A stretch of DNA of 64,000 nucleotides from Solicola gregarius (lineage in GTDB: Bacteria > Actinomycetota > Actinomycetes > Propionibacteriales > Nocardioidaceae), in NCBI RefSeq assembly GCF_025790165.1, contig NZ_CP094970.1, positions 2,976,001 to 3,040,000 of the forward strand, written 5' to 3'. The position numbers and the translations under genes are program-made. Shown here one piece after another: positions 33,602 to 43,253 of the stretch. The stretch's first letter is position 1. Each line of letters begins with the position of its first letter. Under the pieces are notes generated by a model. The model saw only the letters and a list, made by a program, of their open reading frames with translations, did not search any database and had not been told where the DNA came from.

Positions 33602-35281
33602 GTGGGACATATCGATCTGGCCGGCATCCGCTACGAGCTGCCCGATGGTCGGGTGCTGCTCGACGACGTGTCGCTTCGGGTCGGCGACGGCGCCAAGATC
33701 GCGTTGGTCGGGGCCAACGGCGCGGGCAAGACGACGCTGCTCCGGATCGTCACCGCCGAGCTCGCGCCGCACGCCGGTGCCGTGACGCGTACCGGCGGAC
33801 TCGGCGTGATGCGACAGCTGGTCGGCGAGGGGAGCGAGACTGTACGTGATCTGCTGCTCTCGGTCGCGCCTCCGCGCGTACGTGCGGCGACCGCAGCCGT
33901 CGACGCGGTCGAGCTGGAGCTGATGGAGCGAGACGACGAGGCGACGCAGCTGCGGTACGCCACCGCCCTAGCGGAGTTCGCCGACGCGGGCGGGTACGAC
34001 ATCGAGGTGCTGTGGGACACCTGCTGCACGGCGGCACTCGGCGTTCCGTACGACCGCGCGAAGTGGCGCTCGCTCACGACGCTGTCGGGCGGCGAGCAGA
34101 AGCGGCTCGTGCTCGAGGCGCTGCTGCGCGGACCCGACGAGGTGCTGCTGCTCGACGAGCCGGACAACTTCCTCGACGTACCCGGCAAGCGCTGGCTCGA
34201 AGAGCGCATCAACGCATCCGCCAAGACGGTGCTGTACGTGAGCCACGACCGCGAGCTGTTGAGCAACACCGCGACCCGGGTGGCGACGATCGAGCTCGGC
34301 GCCGCGGGCAACACGCTGTGGGTGCATCCCGGGGGCTTCGGCACGTATCACGATGCGCGCGCGGCCCGGTTCGAGCGGCTCGAGGAGCTGCGGCGACGCT
34401 GGGACGAGGAGCATACGAAGCTCCGTGAGCTGGTGGTGATGTACAAGCAGAAGGCGGCGTACAACTCCGATATGGCCGCGCGCTATCAGGCCGCTCAGAC
34501 CCGGTTGCGCAAGTTCGAGGAGGCCGGGCCCCCCGAAGCGATCCCGCGTGAGCAGAAGGTCTCGATGCGGCTGACCGGTGGGCGTACGGGCAAGCGCGCC
34601 GTGATCTGCGAGGGACTTGAACTCACCGGGCTGATGAAGCCGTTCGACCTCGAGGTCTGGTACGGCGAGCGGGTCGCCGTGCTCGGGTCGAACGGCTCCG
34701 GCAAGTCGCACTTCCTGCGGCTCCTCGCAGCCGGTGGCTCCGACCCCGACGTCGAGCATCGCCCGGTCGGCGAGGTGGCGATCGAGCCGGTACGCCACCA
34801 GGGACGCGCACGGCTCGGCGCGCGCGTACGACCGGGGTGGTTCGTGCAGACGCACGCCCATCCCGAGCTGTTGGGACGGACGCTGCTCGAGGTCCTGCAT
34901 CGCGGTGATGCCCGTCGCGACGGCATGGGGCGCGAGCTCGCATCGCGCAAGCTCGACCGTTACGAGCTGGCGGGAGCCGCCGAGCAGCGCTTCGAGGCGC
35001 TGTCGGGCGGGCAGCAGGCGCGGTTCCAGATCCTGCTGCTGGAGCTGTCGGGCGCGACGCTGCTGCTGCTCGACGAGCCGACCGACAACCTCGATGTCCA
35101 GTCGGCCGAGGCGCTCGAGGAGGGCCTCGACCAGTTCGACGGCACGGTGCTGGCGGTGACCCACGACCGCTGGTTCGCGCGCGGGTTCGACCGCTACCTG
35201 GTGTTCGGTGCCGACGGCTCGGTGTACGAGAGCGACGAACCGGTATGGGACGAGGCTCGGGTCGAGCGCGCCCGCCCCTGA
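33602..35281 (+). CDS. ABC-F family ATPase
   Basis: A 559-residue soluble protein with two ABC domains and no membrane segment. Domain 1: GANGAGKTT Walker A, LSGGEQKRLVLEALL, then LLLDEPDNFLDVPG. A charged linker at about 255-320 (YKQKAAYNSDMAARYQ) follows, then domain 2 with GSNGSGKSHFL, LSGGQQARFQ and LLLDEPTDNLD. ABC-F proteins act on ribosomes as translation factors or antibiotic-resistance proteins; which applies is not readable here. GTG 33602 is the only start giving a normal N-terminus (HIDLAGIRYELPDG). The stop lies inside a hairpin. Confidence 0.87.
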   Translation: MGHIDLAGIRYELPDGRVLLDDVSLRVGDGAKIALVGANGAGKTTLLRIVTAELAPHAGAVTRTGGLGVMRQLVGEGSETVRDLLLSVAPPRVRAATAAVDAVELELMERDDEATQLRYATALAEFADAGGYDIEVLWDTCCTAALGVPYDRAKWRSLTTLSGGEQKRLVLEALLRGPDEVLLLDEPDNFLDVPGKRWLEERINASAKTVLYVSHDRELLSNTATRVATIELGAAGNTLWVHPGGFGTYHDARAARFERLEELRRRWDEEHTKLRELVVMYKQKAAYNSDMAARYQAAQTRLRKFEEAGPPEAIPREQKVSMRLTGGRTGKRAVICEGLELTGLMKPFDLEVWYGERVAVLGSNGSGKSHFLRLLAAGGSDPDVEHRPVGEVAIEPVRHQGRARLGARVRPGWFVQTHAHPELLGRTLLEVLHRGDARRDGMGRELASRKLDRYELAGAAEQRFEALSGGQQARFQILLLELSGATLLLLDEPTDNLDVQSAEALEEGLDQFDGTVLAVTHDRWFARGFDRYLVFGADGSVYESDEPVWDEARVERARP

Positions 35282-35334
35282 GCATGACGTTTCGGACGGC
35301 CCACATCGTTTTGGGACAACCGAAACGTCATGCT
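35281..35334. repeat. CATGACGTTT hairpin family, copy 2
   Basis: Perfect 15-bp arms at 35281-35295 and 35320-35334, starting at the last base of the ABC-F stop codon. It contains the CATGACGTTTC arm shared with 29647 and 54225. It sits between convergent genes and is likely a terminator as well as a repeat-family member. Confidence 0.75.
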
Positions 35335-35345
35335 CACCGGGGCGA

Positions 35346-35786
35346 TCAGGCCGCGCCGATCAGGTCGTCGGGCGCCAGCACCCGCACGGCCTCGTCGTTC
35401 GCGAGGTGGAGCGGATGCGCTCGTACGTCGTGTGCGCGGGCTGTTGCCGCGATGCCCGCGCCCCAGGCCCGGTCGGCGTCGGTCAGCACGTCATGCCCAG
35501 GCCGCGACAGCAGCATCGCGACGGCGGCCCCGGCGCCGAGGATGTCCAGCTCGCGGCCGCAGACCTCGATCAGCGAGTCGAGGTTCGGTGCCGTCGGGTA
35601 GGTCGGCAGCTCGGCGACCTGCACGATGTGCGGCACCATCGCGCCGTCGGGCTCGAGGAAGGTCACCCACAGCGTGCGGTCGGAGAACCCGAGCTCGCCC
35701 ATCAAGGTGCGCCAGCGTGCGTGCAGGTCACGAGGGGTGCGGATCGGAGGTAGCTGGTCGGGCCGGGGGTGGTGGTTGTCGTTCAT
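35346..35786 (-). CDS. Conserved hypothetical protein
   Basis: A 146-residue cytoplasmic protein without recognised motifs. It has the pattern WVTFLEPDGAMVPHIVQV near residues 37-54 and ends DEAVRVLAPDDLIG. Hydrophobic and charged residues alternate as in a small alpha/beta domain. ATG 35786 is preferred over an upstream start at 35831; CACGCT lies six bases before it, so a leaderless transcript is possible. Codon usage matches its neighbours. Confidence 0.6.
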   Translation of the reverse strand: MNDNHHPRPDQLPPIRTPRDLHARWRTLMGELGFSDRTLWVTFLEPDGAMVPHIVQVAELPTYPTAPNLDSLIEVCGRELDILGAGAAVAMLLSRPGHDVLTDADRAWGAGIAATARAHDVRAHPLHLANDEAVRVLAPDDLIGAA

Positions 35787-35858
35787 GCCGTCAGCGTGCC
35801 GCGCGGTACGTCGATGGTGTCGGTCGTCCACAGTCGGCCCTCGATCGCCTGTGGATGC

Positions 35859-36488
35859 TCAGTCGTCATCGACCGACGAAGACGTGCGTACGCCCGCTTC
35901 GGCGGCGGGCTCGTGCCGGTAGGCGTAGGCGTCCAGGGCGAGCCGGCGCAGCTCGCGGGTGTCGGCGGCCAGCGCCGAGCCGTCGAGCGAGGTTGCCACG
36001 AGTCGCATCGGGATCCGCCAGGTGCCGCCGTCGTCGGACCCTACGTACTCGCCGATCGGCTGCAGCGAGCCACCGACACGTTCGTAGATGCCGATCCTCC
36101 GCAACTGCACCTCTCGGTCGCCCGGCTCGGTGGGTGGCTCGTCGGGTTGCGCGACGTCCCAAACGAGTCGGCAGAAGCCACGGTCGGTGGCGTAGCCGGT
36201 CACGTACCGCCACAGCACCTCACCCAGCTCGTGACCGCGTTGTGAGCCGTCGATGAGGAGCTGCCGCACGACGACGGTGCTGGTATCGGCAACTGCGCGG
36301 ATCAGTGCGAGGCCGACGGGGACATCGTCGTGCAACAGCGCGAGCGCGTCGTCGGCATTCTCGCCGTCCGCCAACAGCCTGCTCCACGCGGTGCGTTGGT
36401 CGGCGGGACAGCCGGCTTCGTAGATCGCCCGCAGCACTCGAGTCTGGTCGCCGTCCAACGAACTCGCCGGCACCAGCTCGTACGTCAT
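35859..36488 (-). CDS. GNAT family N-acetyltransferase
   Basis: A 209-residue protein with a GNAT-like core: VGLALIRAVADTSTVVVRQLLID, then SQRGHELGEVLWRYVTGYA as the acetyl-CoA binding region at about 90-108, and IGIYERVGG later. GAGGAGG lies directly before the ATG at 36488. Substrate unknown. The N-acetyl-acceptor assignment is by fold only. Confidence 0.65.
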   Translation of the reverse strand: MTYELVPASSLDGDQTRVLRAIYEAGCPADQRTAWSRLLADGENADDALALLHDDVPVGLALIRAVADTSTVVVRQLLIDGSQRGHELGEVLWRYVTGYATDRGFCRLVWDVAQPDEPPTEPGDREVQLRRIGIYERVGGSLQPIGEYVGSDDGGTWRIPMRLVATSLDGSALAADTRELRRLALDAYAYRHEPAAEAGVRTSSSVDDD

Positions 36489-36599
36489 GCAGCCTCCTCG
36501 AGGTCGTACACGCGCCCCCGTGGTTCTCGCAGCGTACGCCGCACACACGCTGTGACCGCGGGTAGGCTCCTGCGCGGCGACTCGTGGTCCGTGCCTGCG

Positions 36600-37094
36600 T
36601 CAGGGTGACTCCAGCGCCGCGGACAGCCGGCCGAGCAGGTCGGCGAGCCGGGCACACTGCGCGTCGCTCAGACCGGCGAGCAGTTCGCGCTCTCGGTCGA
36701 GGTGGTCGGCAATGAGGTCGTCGACGAGCTGGACGCCACGCGGAGTGAGGGTGACGAGTCGGCCACGAGCATCGCCCGCCGCAACCGCGCGCTCGACGAG
36801 CGCCCGCCGCTCGAGCCGGTCGATCCGCTTGGTCACGGCTCCGGTCGTCACCAGCATCGCGCGGCTCAGCTCGCCGGGCGTCAACGTGTACGGGGAGCCC
36901 GCACGGCGCAGTGCCGCCAGCACGTCGAAGTCGCCGTTGCCGAGCTGCGCTGCGGCGAAGGGCGGCCGGAGGAGGCCGTCGATCGTCTCCGCAAGACGGC
37001 CGATCCGCCCGATCACCAGCATCGGATCGGGGTCGAGATCGGGGCGTTCGGCGCGCCACTGGTCCACGATCCTCGCAACCGCGTCGTCGTCCAC
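36600..37094 (-). CDS. MarR family transcriptional regulator
   Basis: A 164-residue winged-helix repressor (LTPGELSRAMLVTTGAVTKR is the recognition region at about 72-91; RLVTLTPRGVQLVDDL is the wing end). It is divergent from a DsbA-family reductase across a 39-base gap that holds two palindromes. TATAGT ends six bases before the GTG at 37094, so its mRNA should be leaderless. It most likely represses itself and the reductase, with thiol or electrophile stress as the plausible signal. Confidence 0.85.
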   Translation of the reverse strand: MDDDAVARIVDQWRAERPDLDPDPMLVIGRIGRLAETIDGLLRPPFAAAQLGNGDFDVLAALRRAGSPYTLTPGELSRAMLVTTGAVTKRIDRLERRALVERAVAAGDARGRLVTLTPRGVQLVDDLIADHLDRERELLAGLSDAQCARLADLLGRLSAALESP

Positions 37095-37104
37095 CCCTTG
37101 ACTA

Positions 37105-37143
37105 TACCTTCCAGGGAAACTAAATTATCTTCCATGGAAGATA
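37105..37143. promoter_or_regulatory. Paired MarR operators and divergent promoters
   Basis: TATCTTCCATGGAAGATA (37126-37143) is a perfect 18-base palindrome. TACCTTCCAGGGAAACTA (37105-37122) is an imperfect version 21 bases away, two helical turns. Rightward promoter: TTGACT (37099-37104), 16 bases, TAAATT (37121-37126). Leftward -10: TATAGT (37106-37101). The reductase ATG lies inside the right palindrome. Confidence 0.75.
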
Positions 37144-37745
37144 CGACTGTGGTGACGATGTACTTCGACCCGTCCTGCCCGTTCGCGTGGATCACCTCAC
37201 GCTGGTTGCTCGAGGTCGAACGGCAGCGGTCGATCGAGCTGGAGCTGCGGATCATGAGCCTGTCGGTGCTCAACGAGCATCGGGAGCTGGAGGCGTGGTA
37301 CCGCGAGTTCAACGACCGTGCGTGGGGTCCGGCGCGGGTGTTCGCCGCCGTCTCCGAGCGGCACGACGCGGGCGTGAGTCGTGAGCTGTACACCGCGTTC
37401 GGTCGCCGGTGGCACGTCGAGCGCAGCCGCGATGTCGACGCTGCGCTGGCCGCGGCGCTCGCCGAGACGGACCTGCCGGGCGAGCTCGCCGCGGCGGCGC
37501 ACGACTCGTCGCTCGACGCGGTGGTGCGCAAGCGCCACGCCGAGGGGCAGGACGCGGTCGGCGAGGAGGCCGGAACACCGGTCGTCGTGCTCGACGGGCA
37601 CGCATTCTTCGGTCCCGTGCTCACGGGCATCCCGCGTGGCGACGACGCGCTCGCGATGTTCGACGGTCTGCGTACGCTCATCGCCTCGCCGCACTTCAGC
37701 GAGCTCAAGCGGCACCGAGACGACAATGCGCTCGCCGTCGCCTGA
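37134..37745 (+). CDS. DsbA-family mycothiol-dependent reductase (Rv2466c-like)
   Basis: A 203-residue thioredoxin-fold protein. MYFDPSCPFAWITSRWLLEV at the N-terminus matches the mycobacterial mycothiol-dependent nitroreductase Rv2466c, with Cys15 as the single key cysteine (CPFA). The C-terminal cis-proline region is GTPVVVLDG. Such enzymes reduce nitro compounds or disulfides with mycothiol. Its start codon is embedded in the MarR operator and the mRNA should be leaderless. It overlaps the start of the MFS gene by 20 bases. Confidence 0.82.
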   Translation: MEDTTVVTMYFDPSCPFAWITSRWLLEVERQRSIELELRIMSLSVLNEHRELEAWYREFNDRAWGPARVFAAVSERHDAGVSRELYTAFGRRWHVERSRDVDAALAAALAETDLPGELAAAAHDSSLDAVVRKRHAEGQDAVGEEAGTPVVVLDGHAFFGPVLTGIPRGDDALAMFDGLRTLIASPHFSELKRHRDDNALAVA

Positions 37746-38976
37746 GTCGACCTCTACCGCCGTCGTGGCGATGACCAGGTCGCAGCTCGCGAGCGCCGTC
37801 GGCGACGGCAGCTTCTACGTCGCGTCGGCCCTGTTCTTCGCACACGTCGTCGGGCTGTCCGCTGCCCAACTTGGCGCCGCGCTCACCGTCTCGTGGACCA
37901 TCGGATTCCTGCTGACGACACCGATCGGGCAGCTCGGCGATCGGGTCGGTCTCCGCGGCAGCGCGGTCGTATTGTCGCTGCTCACCGGTCTCGCGCTGCT
38001 GTTGTTCGTGCTCGCGCCGTCGACGGTCGTACTGGTCGTGGCGATGTCGTTGTACGCGGTGGCGCAGAGCGCGGCGTCGGCGATACGCCAGGCCCTGCTG
38101 GTGCGGCTCGTGTCGCCGGCCGAGCGCGTCGTCGTACGTGCGCGCCTGCAGTCGATCGTCAACGGAGGCATCGCGTTCGGTGCCGGCCTCGGCGGCCTCG
38201 CGCTCTACGTCGGAGCGACGTGGGCGTACGTGGGTGTCATCGCGATCGATGCTGTTGCGTTCGGGTGCAGCGCGTTGCTCCTGCTGCGCCTGCCGAGCGT
38301 GGCGCCCGCGCGTGCGAACGCGACGACGCGTGGTGCCGTGCTCCGCGACCGTCCGTACGTCGTCGCGGCCGGTCTCAACGCGGTGCTCTATCTGTACATG
38401 CCGATGCTGAGCGTTGCGCTTCCCCTGTACATCGCGCACAGTACGGGTGCTCCGGGCTGGATGGTTGCGGTGCTGTTCGTGGCCAACACGCTCGGCGTAC
38501 TCGCCCTGCAGGTGCCCGCCGCTCGCCGCGTGTCCGACCTTGCCGGAGCCGTCGCGAGCGTACGTCGGGCCGGACTGTTGCTGCTCGCGGCCTGCCTCGC
38601 GTTCTGGGCGGCCGCTGCGCCGTCGTCGGCCGTGCTCGCCGGACTCGTGCTCCTGCTCGGTATCGCGTTGCAGGTCGTCGGTGAGGTATTCCTCGCGGCC
38701 GGTTCCTGGGAGATCGGGTTCGGACTCGCCGACCCCGATCGGCCCGGCCAGTGGCAGGGGCTCTACGGCTGCGGGGTGCCGGTCGCGCGTGCGCTCGGGC
38801 CGCTGGCGCTCGCGGCCCTCGTACTCGGTTGGTCGGGGCCAGGGTGGCTGGTGCTCGGCGCGGTCTTCGTCGTGGTCTCGCTCGCGCTGTCCCCGGTCGT
38901 CGCGTGGGGCCAGCGACGCTTGGCCGCCGACGCAGACGACCACCCGGTCTCGGTCACTGGTGGGCGAGTACGTTGA
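37726..38976 (+). CDS. MFS transporter, probable drug exporter
   Basis: A 416-residue membrane protein with about twelve hydrophobic helices. Residues 25-80 contain the FVASALFF-type first helix and the loop motif A region (GQLGDRVGLRG). The ATG at 37726 overlaps the reductase gene; ATG 37771 (MTRSQLASAVGD) is an equally plausible start 15 codons later. Coupling to the MarR-controlled reductase suggests export of the compound that induces the pair. It overlaps the convergent VOC gene by 23 bases. Confidence 0.8.
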   Translation: MRSPSPESTSTAVVAMTRSQLASAVGDGSFYVASALFFAHVVGLSAAQLGAALTVSWTIGFLLTTPIGQLGDRVGLRGSAVVLSLLTGLALLLFVLAPSTVVLVVAMSLYAVAQSAASAIRQALLVRLVSPAERVVVRARLQSIVNGGIAFGAGLGGLALYVGATWAYVGVIAIDAVAFGCSALLLLRLPSVAPARANATTRGAVLRDRPYVVAAGLNAVLYLYMPMLSVALPLYIAHSTGAPGWMVAVLFVANTLGVLALQVPAARRVSDLAGAVASVRRAGLLLLAACLAFWAAAAPSSAVLAGLVLLLGIALQVVGEVFLAAGSWEIGFGLADPDRPGQWQGLYGCGVPVARALGPLALAALVLGWSGPGWLVLGAVFVVVSLALSPVVAWGQRRLAADADDHPVSVTGGRVR

Positions 38977-39301
38977 CCACGCGACCGTTCGGGTCGCGGA
39001 CGAAGAAGCGGCGAACGCCCCACTCCTCGTCCTGTAAGGGATGCACGATCTCCGCACCGCTCTCGAGGACGGCCGTGTAGGCGGCGTCCACGTCGTCGAC
39101 CTCGACGCTCATATCGGGTACGACGGGCCCGCTCTCGTCGTGGGTCATGAACGTGACCTGCGCCGTCGGATTGGACGGGGACGCGAGCGTCATGACCCAG
39201 CCGAGGTTCATGACCTCCTCGAATCCCAACAGGCCGTAGAACTCCCGGCTCTCGGTCATTGCATCCGAACGGATATCGGGCATCACGCGGCGGACGGACA
39301 T
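38954..39301 (-). CDS. VOC (glyoxalase/dioxygenase superfamily) protein
   Basis: A 115-residue single VOC module (beta-alpha-beta-beta-beta). ESREFYGLLGFEEVMNLGWV at the first half and FFVRDPNGRVVNVLAHQ at the end are typical. AGGAGG precedes the ATG at 39301. Members bind metals or antibiotics; function unassigned. Its 3' end overlaps the MFS exporter gene in antisense. Confidence 0.8.
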   Translation of the reverse strand: MSVRRVMPDIRSDAMTESREFYGLLGFEEVMNLGWVMTLASPSNPTAQVTFMTHDESGPVVPDMSVEVDDVDAAYTAVLESGAEIVHPLQDEEWGVRRFFVRDPNGRVVNVLAHQ

Positions 39302-39388
39302 CGGAGGCCTCCTGCTGCTGTCGGCGATCACGTCGGAACGCTATCGCCGGGCTGGGGCGCGCGCTTGTACGAATCGGATGGGCCCGGG

Positions 39389-39865
39389 TCAGGCTCCGCC
39401 GCTCGACGAGGACGCCGCCGCGGTCGCGCGGCGCCGCATGATGAACGAGACCCAGAGCAGGAAGACCTGCTCGGCCTGCGGGATCGCCGGATCGACGTCG
39501 AGCGTCGGACGGTTGCTCCAGAAACTCGCCTTGCCGCCTGTGCCGACCTCCGACCCGTCGCGGAGTACGCGAAATCCGCTGTGCAGGAACCCCATCGGCT
39601 CGATGCGGTACGTGCGCGCGCCGGTCCGAATGTCCCATGCCTGCCGCAACACGGAGGGGCGCGATGCGACCAGCCGCGGTTCGGGCTCGCCGGCGAGCCC
39701 GGCGACCAGTTCGCCGTGCTGCTTGCGGAACGTCCACTGCCGGCCGTCGATCTGTGCCTCGGCCCGTTCGCGCATCGACGCCGGGCGGACCGAAGCCACC
39801 TCGCGACCGTCCCCGGTGATCGGTACAACGCCCGCCGAACGGCGTCCCCATTCGAGTGTCGGCAC
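39389..39865 (-). CDS. Hypothetical protein, tandem paralogue 2
   Basis: A 158-residue protein with a repeating beta-strand pattern (WTFRKQHGELVAGL, YRIEPMGFLHSGFRVLRDGSE shortened motifs) ending in a hydrophobic FLLWVSFIMRRR. The layout recalls tubby/LURP-like lipid-binding folds, but I am not sure. The GTG start follows the TAG of the upstream gene with no gap, and the two proteins share FLLW near the C-terminus and the R-DGSE-GT pattern. Confidence 0.6.
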   Translation of the reverse strand: MPTLEWGRRSAGVVPITGDGREVASVRPASMRERAEAQIDGRQWTFRKQHGELVAGLAGEPEPRLVASRPSVLRQAWDIRTGARTYRIEPMGFLHSGFRVLRDGSEVGTGGKASFWSNRPTLDVDPAIPQAEQVFLLWVSFIMRRRATAAASSSSGGA

Positions 39866-40369
39866 CTACATCCCGCCGCCGGCGGCGAACCCACCGTCGA
39901 ACGCACTCGGGCTCGGTCCCATCGTGGAGGCACCGGGGCCGGCGGTGTGCTTGGCGCCGCGGTGTTTCGCGCCGACGAGCCAGAGCAGGAACACCTCGTG
40001 CTCGACCGGGATGCCGATCGAGATCTCGACCGCGGCGCGTGCCGGCCGGCCGCCCGACGCGGTGCCGATCTCGCTCCCGTCGCGGCGTACCACGTAGCGG
40101 CGAGCGCCCGAGCGTTCGACGTCGTACGCGACGTCGGCGGTCTGGATCCGCCACGACCTGCGGCCCTTGCGGACGGCCTGCAGCGTAGGCTTCTCCGCGC
40201 CGCTGCGTTCGGCCCAGAGCGCGCCACGAGCGGCGTAGAACAGCCACCTCGCACCGCCGATCTCGACCTGCGCGTCGTCGCGCTGGGCCGCCGGGCTCAG
40301 GGTCGCGACGGTGGAACCGTCACGTACGACGGGTCTCGTGCCCGCCTTGGTTGGTCCCCACGTGGTCAT
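39866..40369 (-). CDS. Hypothetical protein, tandem paralogue 1
   Basis: A 167-residue protein, paralogous to the next gene: WLFYAARGALWAERSG, RRYVVRRDGSEIGTASGG, then EHEVFLLWLVGAKHR. The C-terminal 30 residues are low-complexity Gly/Ala/Ser ending AAGGGM. GAGGTGAG precedes the ATG at 40369. Beta-rich, no signal peptide. The pair lies downstream of gltA, separated from it by a hairpin. Confidence 0.6.
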   Translation of the reverse strand: MTTWGPTKAGTRPVVRDGSTVATLSPAAQRDDAQVEIGGARWLFYAARGALWAERSGAEKPTLQAVRKGRRSWRIQTADVAYDVERSGARRYVVRRDGSEIGTASGGRPARAAVEISIGIPVEHEVFLLWLVGAKHRGAKHTAGPGASTMGPSPSAFDGGFAAGGGM

Positions 40370-40390
40370 GAACTCACCTCGGAAACAATT

Positions 40391-40443
40391 GTGGCGGGTC
40401 TTCGACGGCATCGCCACTGCGATACCGCCGAGAAACCCGCCAC
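40391..40443 (-). terminator. gltA terminator
   Basis: Arms GTGGCGGGT (40391-40399) and ACCCGCCAC (40435-40443), with an internal TTC-GGC/GCC-GAA pairing. On the minus strand it lies just after the gltA stop. Confidence 0.65.
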
Positions 40444-40461
40444 GTCGACGCTTGGCTCAGC

Positions 40462-41784
<1,323 letters not shown>

Positions 41785-42241
41785 GACGGCTCTCCTAGGG
41801 GTCTCAGGGCCCGCGGTCGCAGGCCGGAACGCCCCGACCGACAAGTCCGCGGTTGCGCAACCCAGCTCAGGACGTCTTGCGTCTTAGATTCTTTAGTGGA
41901 GTCCAACCTAAACCCGATCGGATGGTGGGACGATGGGGGGTGCGCGTACGCGCACGAGGGGCTGCGGCCGCGTACGTACGACGGGCCGACCGACGCGCTC
42001 TGCATGGCAAGCGGCTGCATTGCACGGCGAATTCGGCATGCACGGTGACTGTTTACCATGTTTACATGGTAAACATCCGTCGACCGCTCCCCGTTTTGAC
42101 CGCCTCCAGCCTCGGGAGGTACCCTGAGTGGTCGTTGTGCTCATCGCCGACGAACTCCCGCCTGCGGCAATCCGGTTGACTGGCCGATGCGCTCTGGGTG
42201 GGCCAGACAGACTCATCGATTCGAAACGAAGGTCAACCACC
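41785..42241. promoter_or_regulatory. gltA / rplM divergent upstream region
   Basis: No gene is visible in this 457-base gap. Toward rplM: a 24-base palindrome at 42051-42074, then TTGACC (42096-42101), 18-base spacer and TACCCT (42120-42125). Toward gltA: an AT-richer stretch at 41884-41912 with TTTAG and CTAAA half-sites 11 bases apart that may hold the gltA promoter or operator, but I cannot place its boxes firmly. Confidence 0.6.
42051..42074. promoter_or_regulatory. TTACCATG-N4-CATGGTAA palindrome before rplM
   Basis: The same 11-bp arms as at 23544-23567 with a TT centre. It stands 21 bases upstream of the rplM -35 box. The preceding 30 bases (GGCGAAT, GCATGCAC, GTG patterns) also resemble the infA copy, so position and flanks are both conserved. 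Confidence 0.65.
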
Positions 42242-42685
42242 GTGCCTACGTACAGCCCGAAGCCTGGCGACGTCCAGCGTGAGTGGCGCGTCATCGACGC
42301 CGAAGACGTCGTGCTCGGCAAGCTCGCCGTCCAGGCTGCGACGCTGCTACGCGGCAAGCACAAGCCGACGTTCGCGCCGCATCTCGATACCGGCGACTTC
42401 GTCGTCATCGTGAACGCGGACAAGGTCGCACTGTCGGGCAACAAGCGCGCCGACAAGGTGGCGTACCGGCACAGCGGTTTCCCGGGCGGGCTGAAGTCGG
42501 CATCGGTCGGCGACCTGCTCGAGAAGGACTCGCGGAAGGTCGTCGAGAAGGCGGTCTGGGGCATGCTGCCGAAGAACCGTCTCGGCCGCGCCCTGATGAA
42601 GAAGCTCAAGGTGTACGGCGGCCCGGAGCATCCGCACAAGGCGCAGCAGCCGCAGCCGTACGAGATCACCCAGATCGCTCAGTAG
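42242..42685 (+). CDS. rplM: 50S ribosomal protein L13 (uL13)
   Basis: A 147-residue large-subunit assembly protein. [35 protein letters not shown] and the C-terminal [14 protein letters not shown] are diagnostic. GAAGGTC precedes the GTG at 42242. First gene of the rplM-rpsI-glmM run. Confidence 0.96.
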   Translation: MPTYSPKPGDVQREWRVIDAEDVVLGKLAVQAATLLRGKHKPTFAPHLDTGDFVVIVNADKVALSGNKRADKVAYRHSGFPGGLKSASVGDLLEKDSRKVVEKAVWGMLPKNRLGRALMKKLKVYGGPEHPHKAQQPQPYEITQIAQ

Positions 42686-42717
42686 AGCCCGACCCGTAAG
42701 TCCGAGTGAGGAACCCC

Positions 42718-43239
42718 GTGGCAGACACGACATCGCAGACCGCCGCCGAGACAGAGGCCGAGGCCGTCGAGTACACCACCGACGACCGCGGTGTGGCGTA
42801 CAGCTCCGAGAGCGCGGCGTCGGCCGATGCTCCCCTTCGCCCGGCGACGATCGCCCCGGCGGCGGCGACCGGTCGGCGCAAGCAGGCGATCGCGCGCGTT
42901 CGCATCGTCCCCGGTAGCGGTCAGTGGTCGGTCAACGGTCGCGACCTCGCCGGCTACTTCCCGAACAAGCTGCACCAGCAGATCGTCAACGAGCCGTTCG
43001 TGCTCGCCGAGCTCTCCGACCGGTTCGACGTGATCGCCCGCGTGAGCGGCGGCGGCATCACCGGCCAGGCGGGTGCGCTGCGCCTCGGTGTTGCTCGCGC
43101 GCTCAACTCGGTCGACGCCGACGCGAACCGTCCGACGCTGAAGAAGGCCGGCCTGCTGACCCGTGACGCGCGCGTCAAGGAACGCAAGAAGGCCGGTCTG
43201 AAGAAGGCCCGCAAGGCGCCGCAGTACAGCAAGCGCTGA
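42718..43239 (+). CDS. rpsI: 30S ribosomal protein S9 (uS9)
   Basis: A 173-residue small-subunit head protein. The conserved core begins near residue 51 ([16 protein letters not shown]) and ends [12 protein letters not shown]. The first 50 residues are an acidic/Ala-rich extension, often seen in actinobacteria. GTG 42718 is preferred over ATG-like starts upstream because GAGGAA lies 7 bases before it. Confidence 0.96.
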   Translation: MADTTSQTAAETEAEAVEYTTDDRGVAYSSESAASADAPLRPATIAPAAATGRRKQAIARVRIVPGSGQWSVNGRDLAGYFPNKLHQQIVNEPFVLAELSDRFDVIARVSGGGITGQAGALRLGVARALNSVDADANRPTLKKAGLLTRDARVKERKKAGLKKARKAPQYSKR

Positions 43240-43253
43240 TTCCCGGCGGCATC

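Noticed and set aside
36564-36569. Leaderless promoter from a TAGGCT box
   Set aside because: No start codon lies 6-7 bases downstream and no gene follows on that strand.
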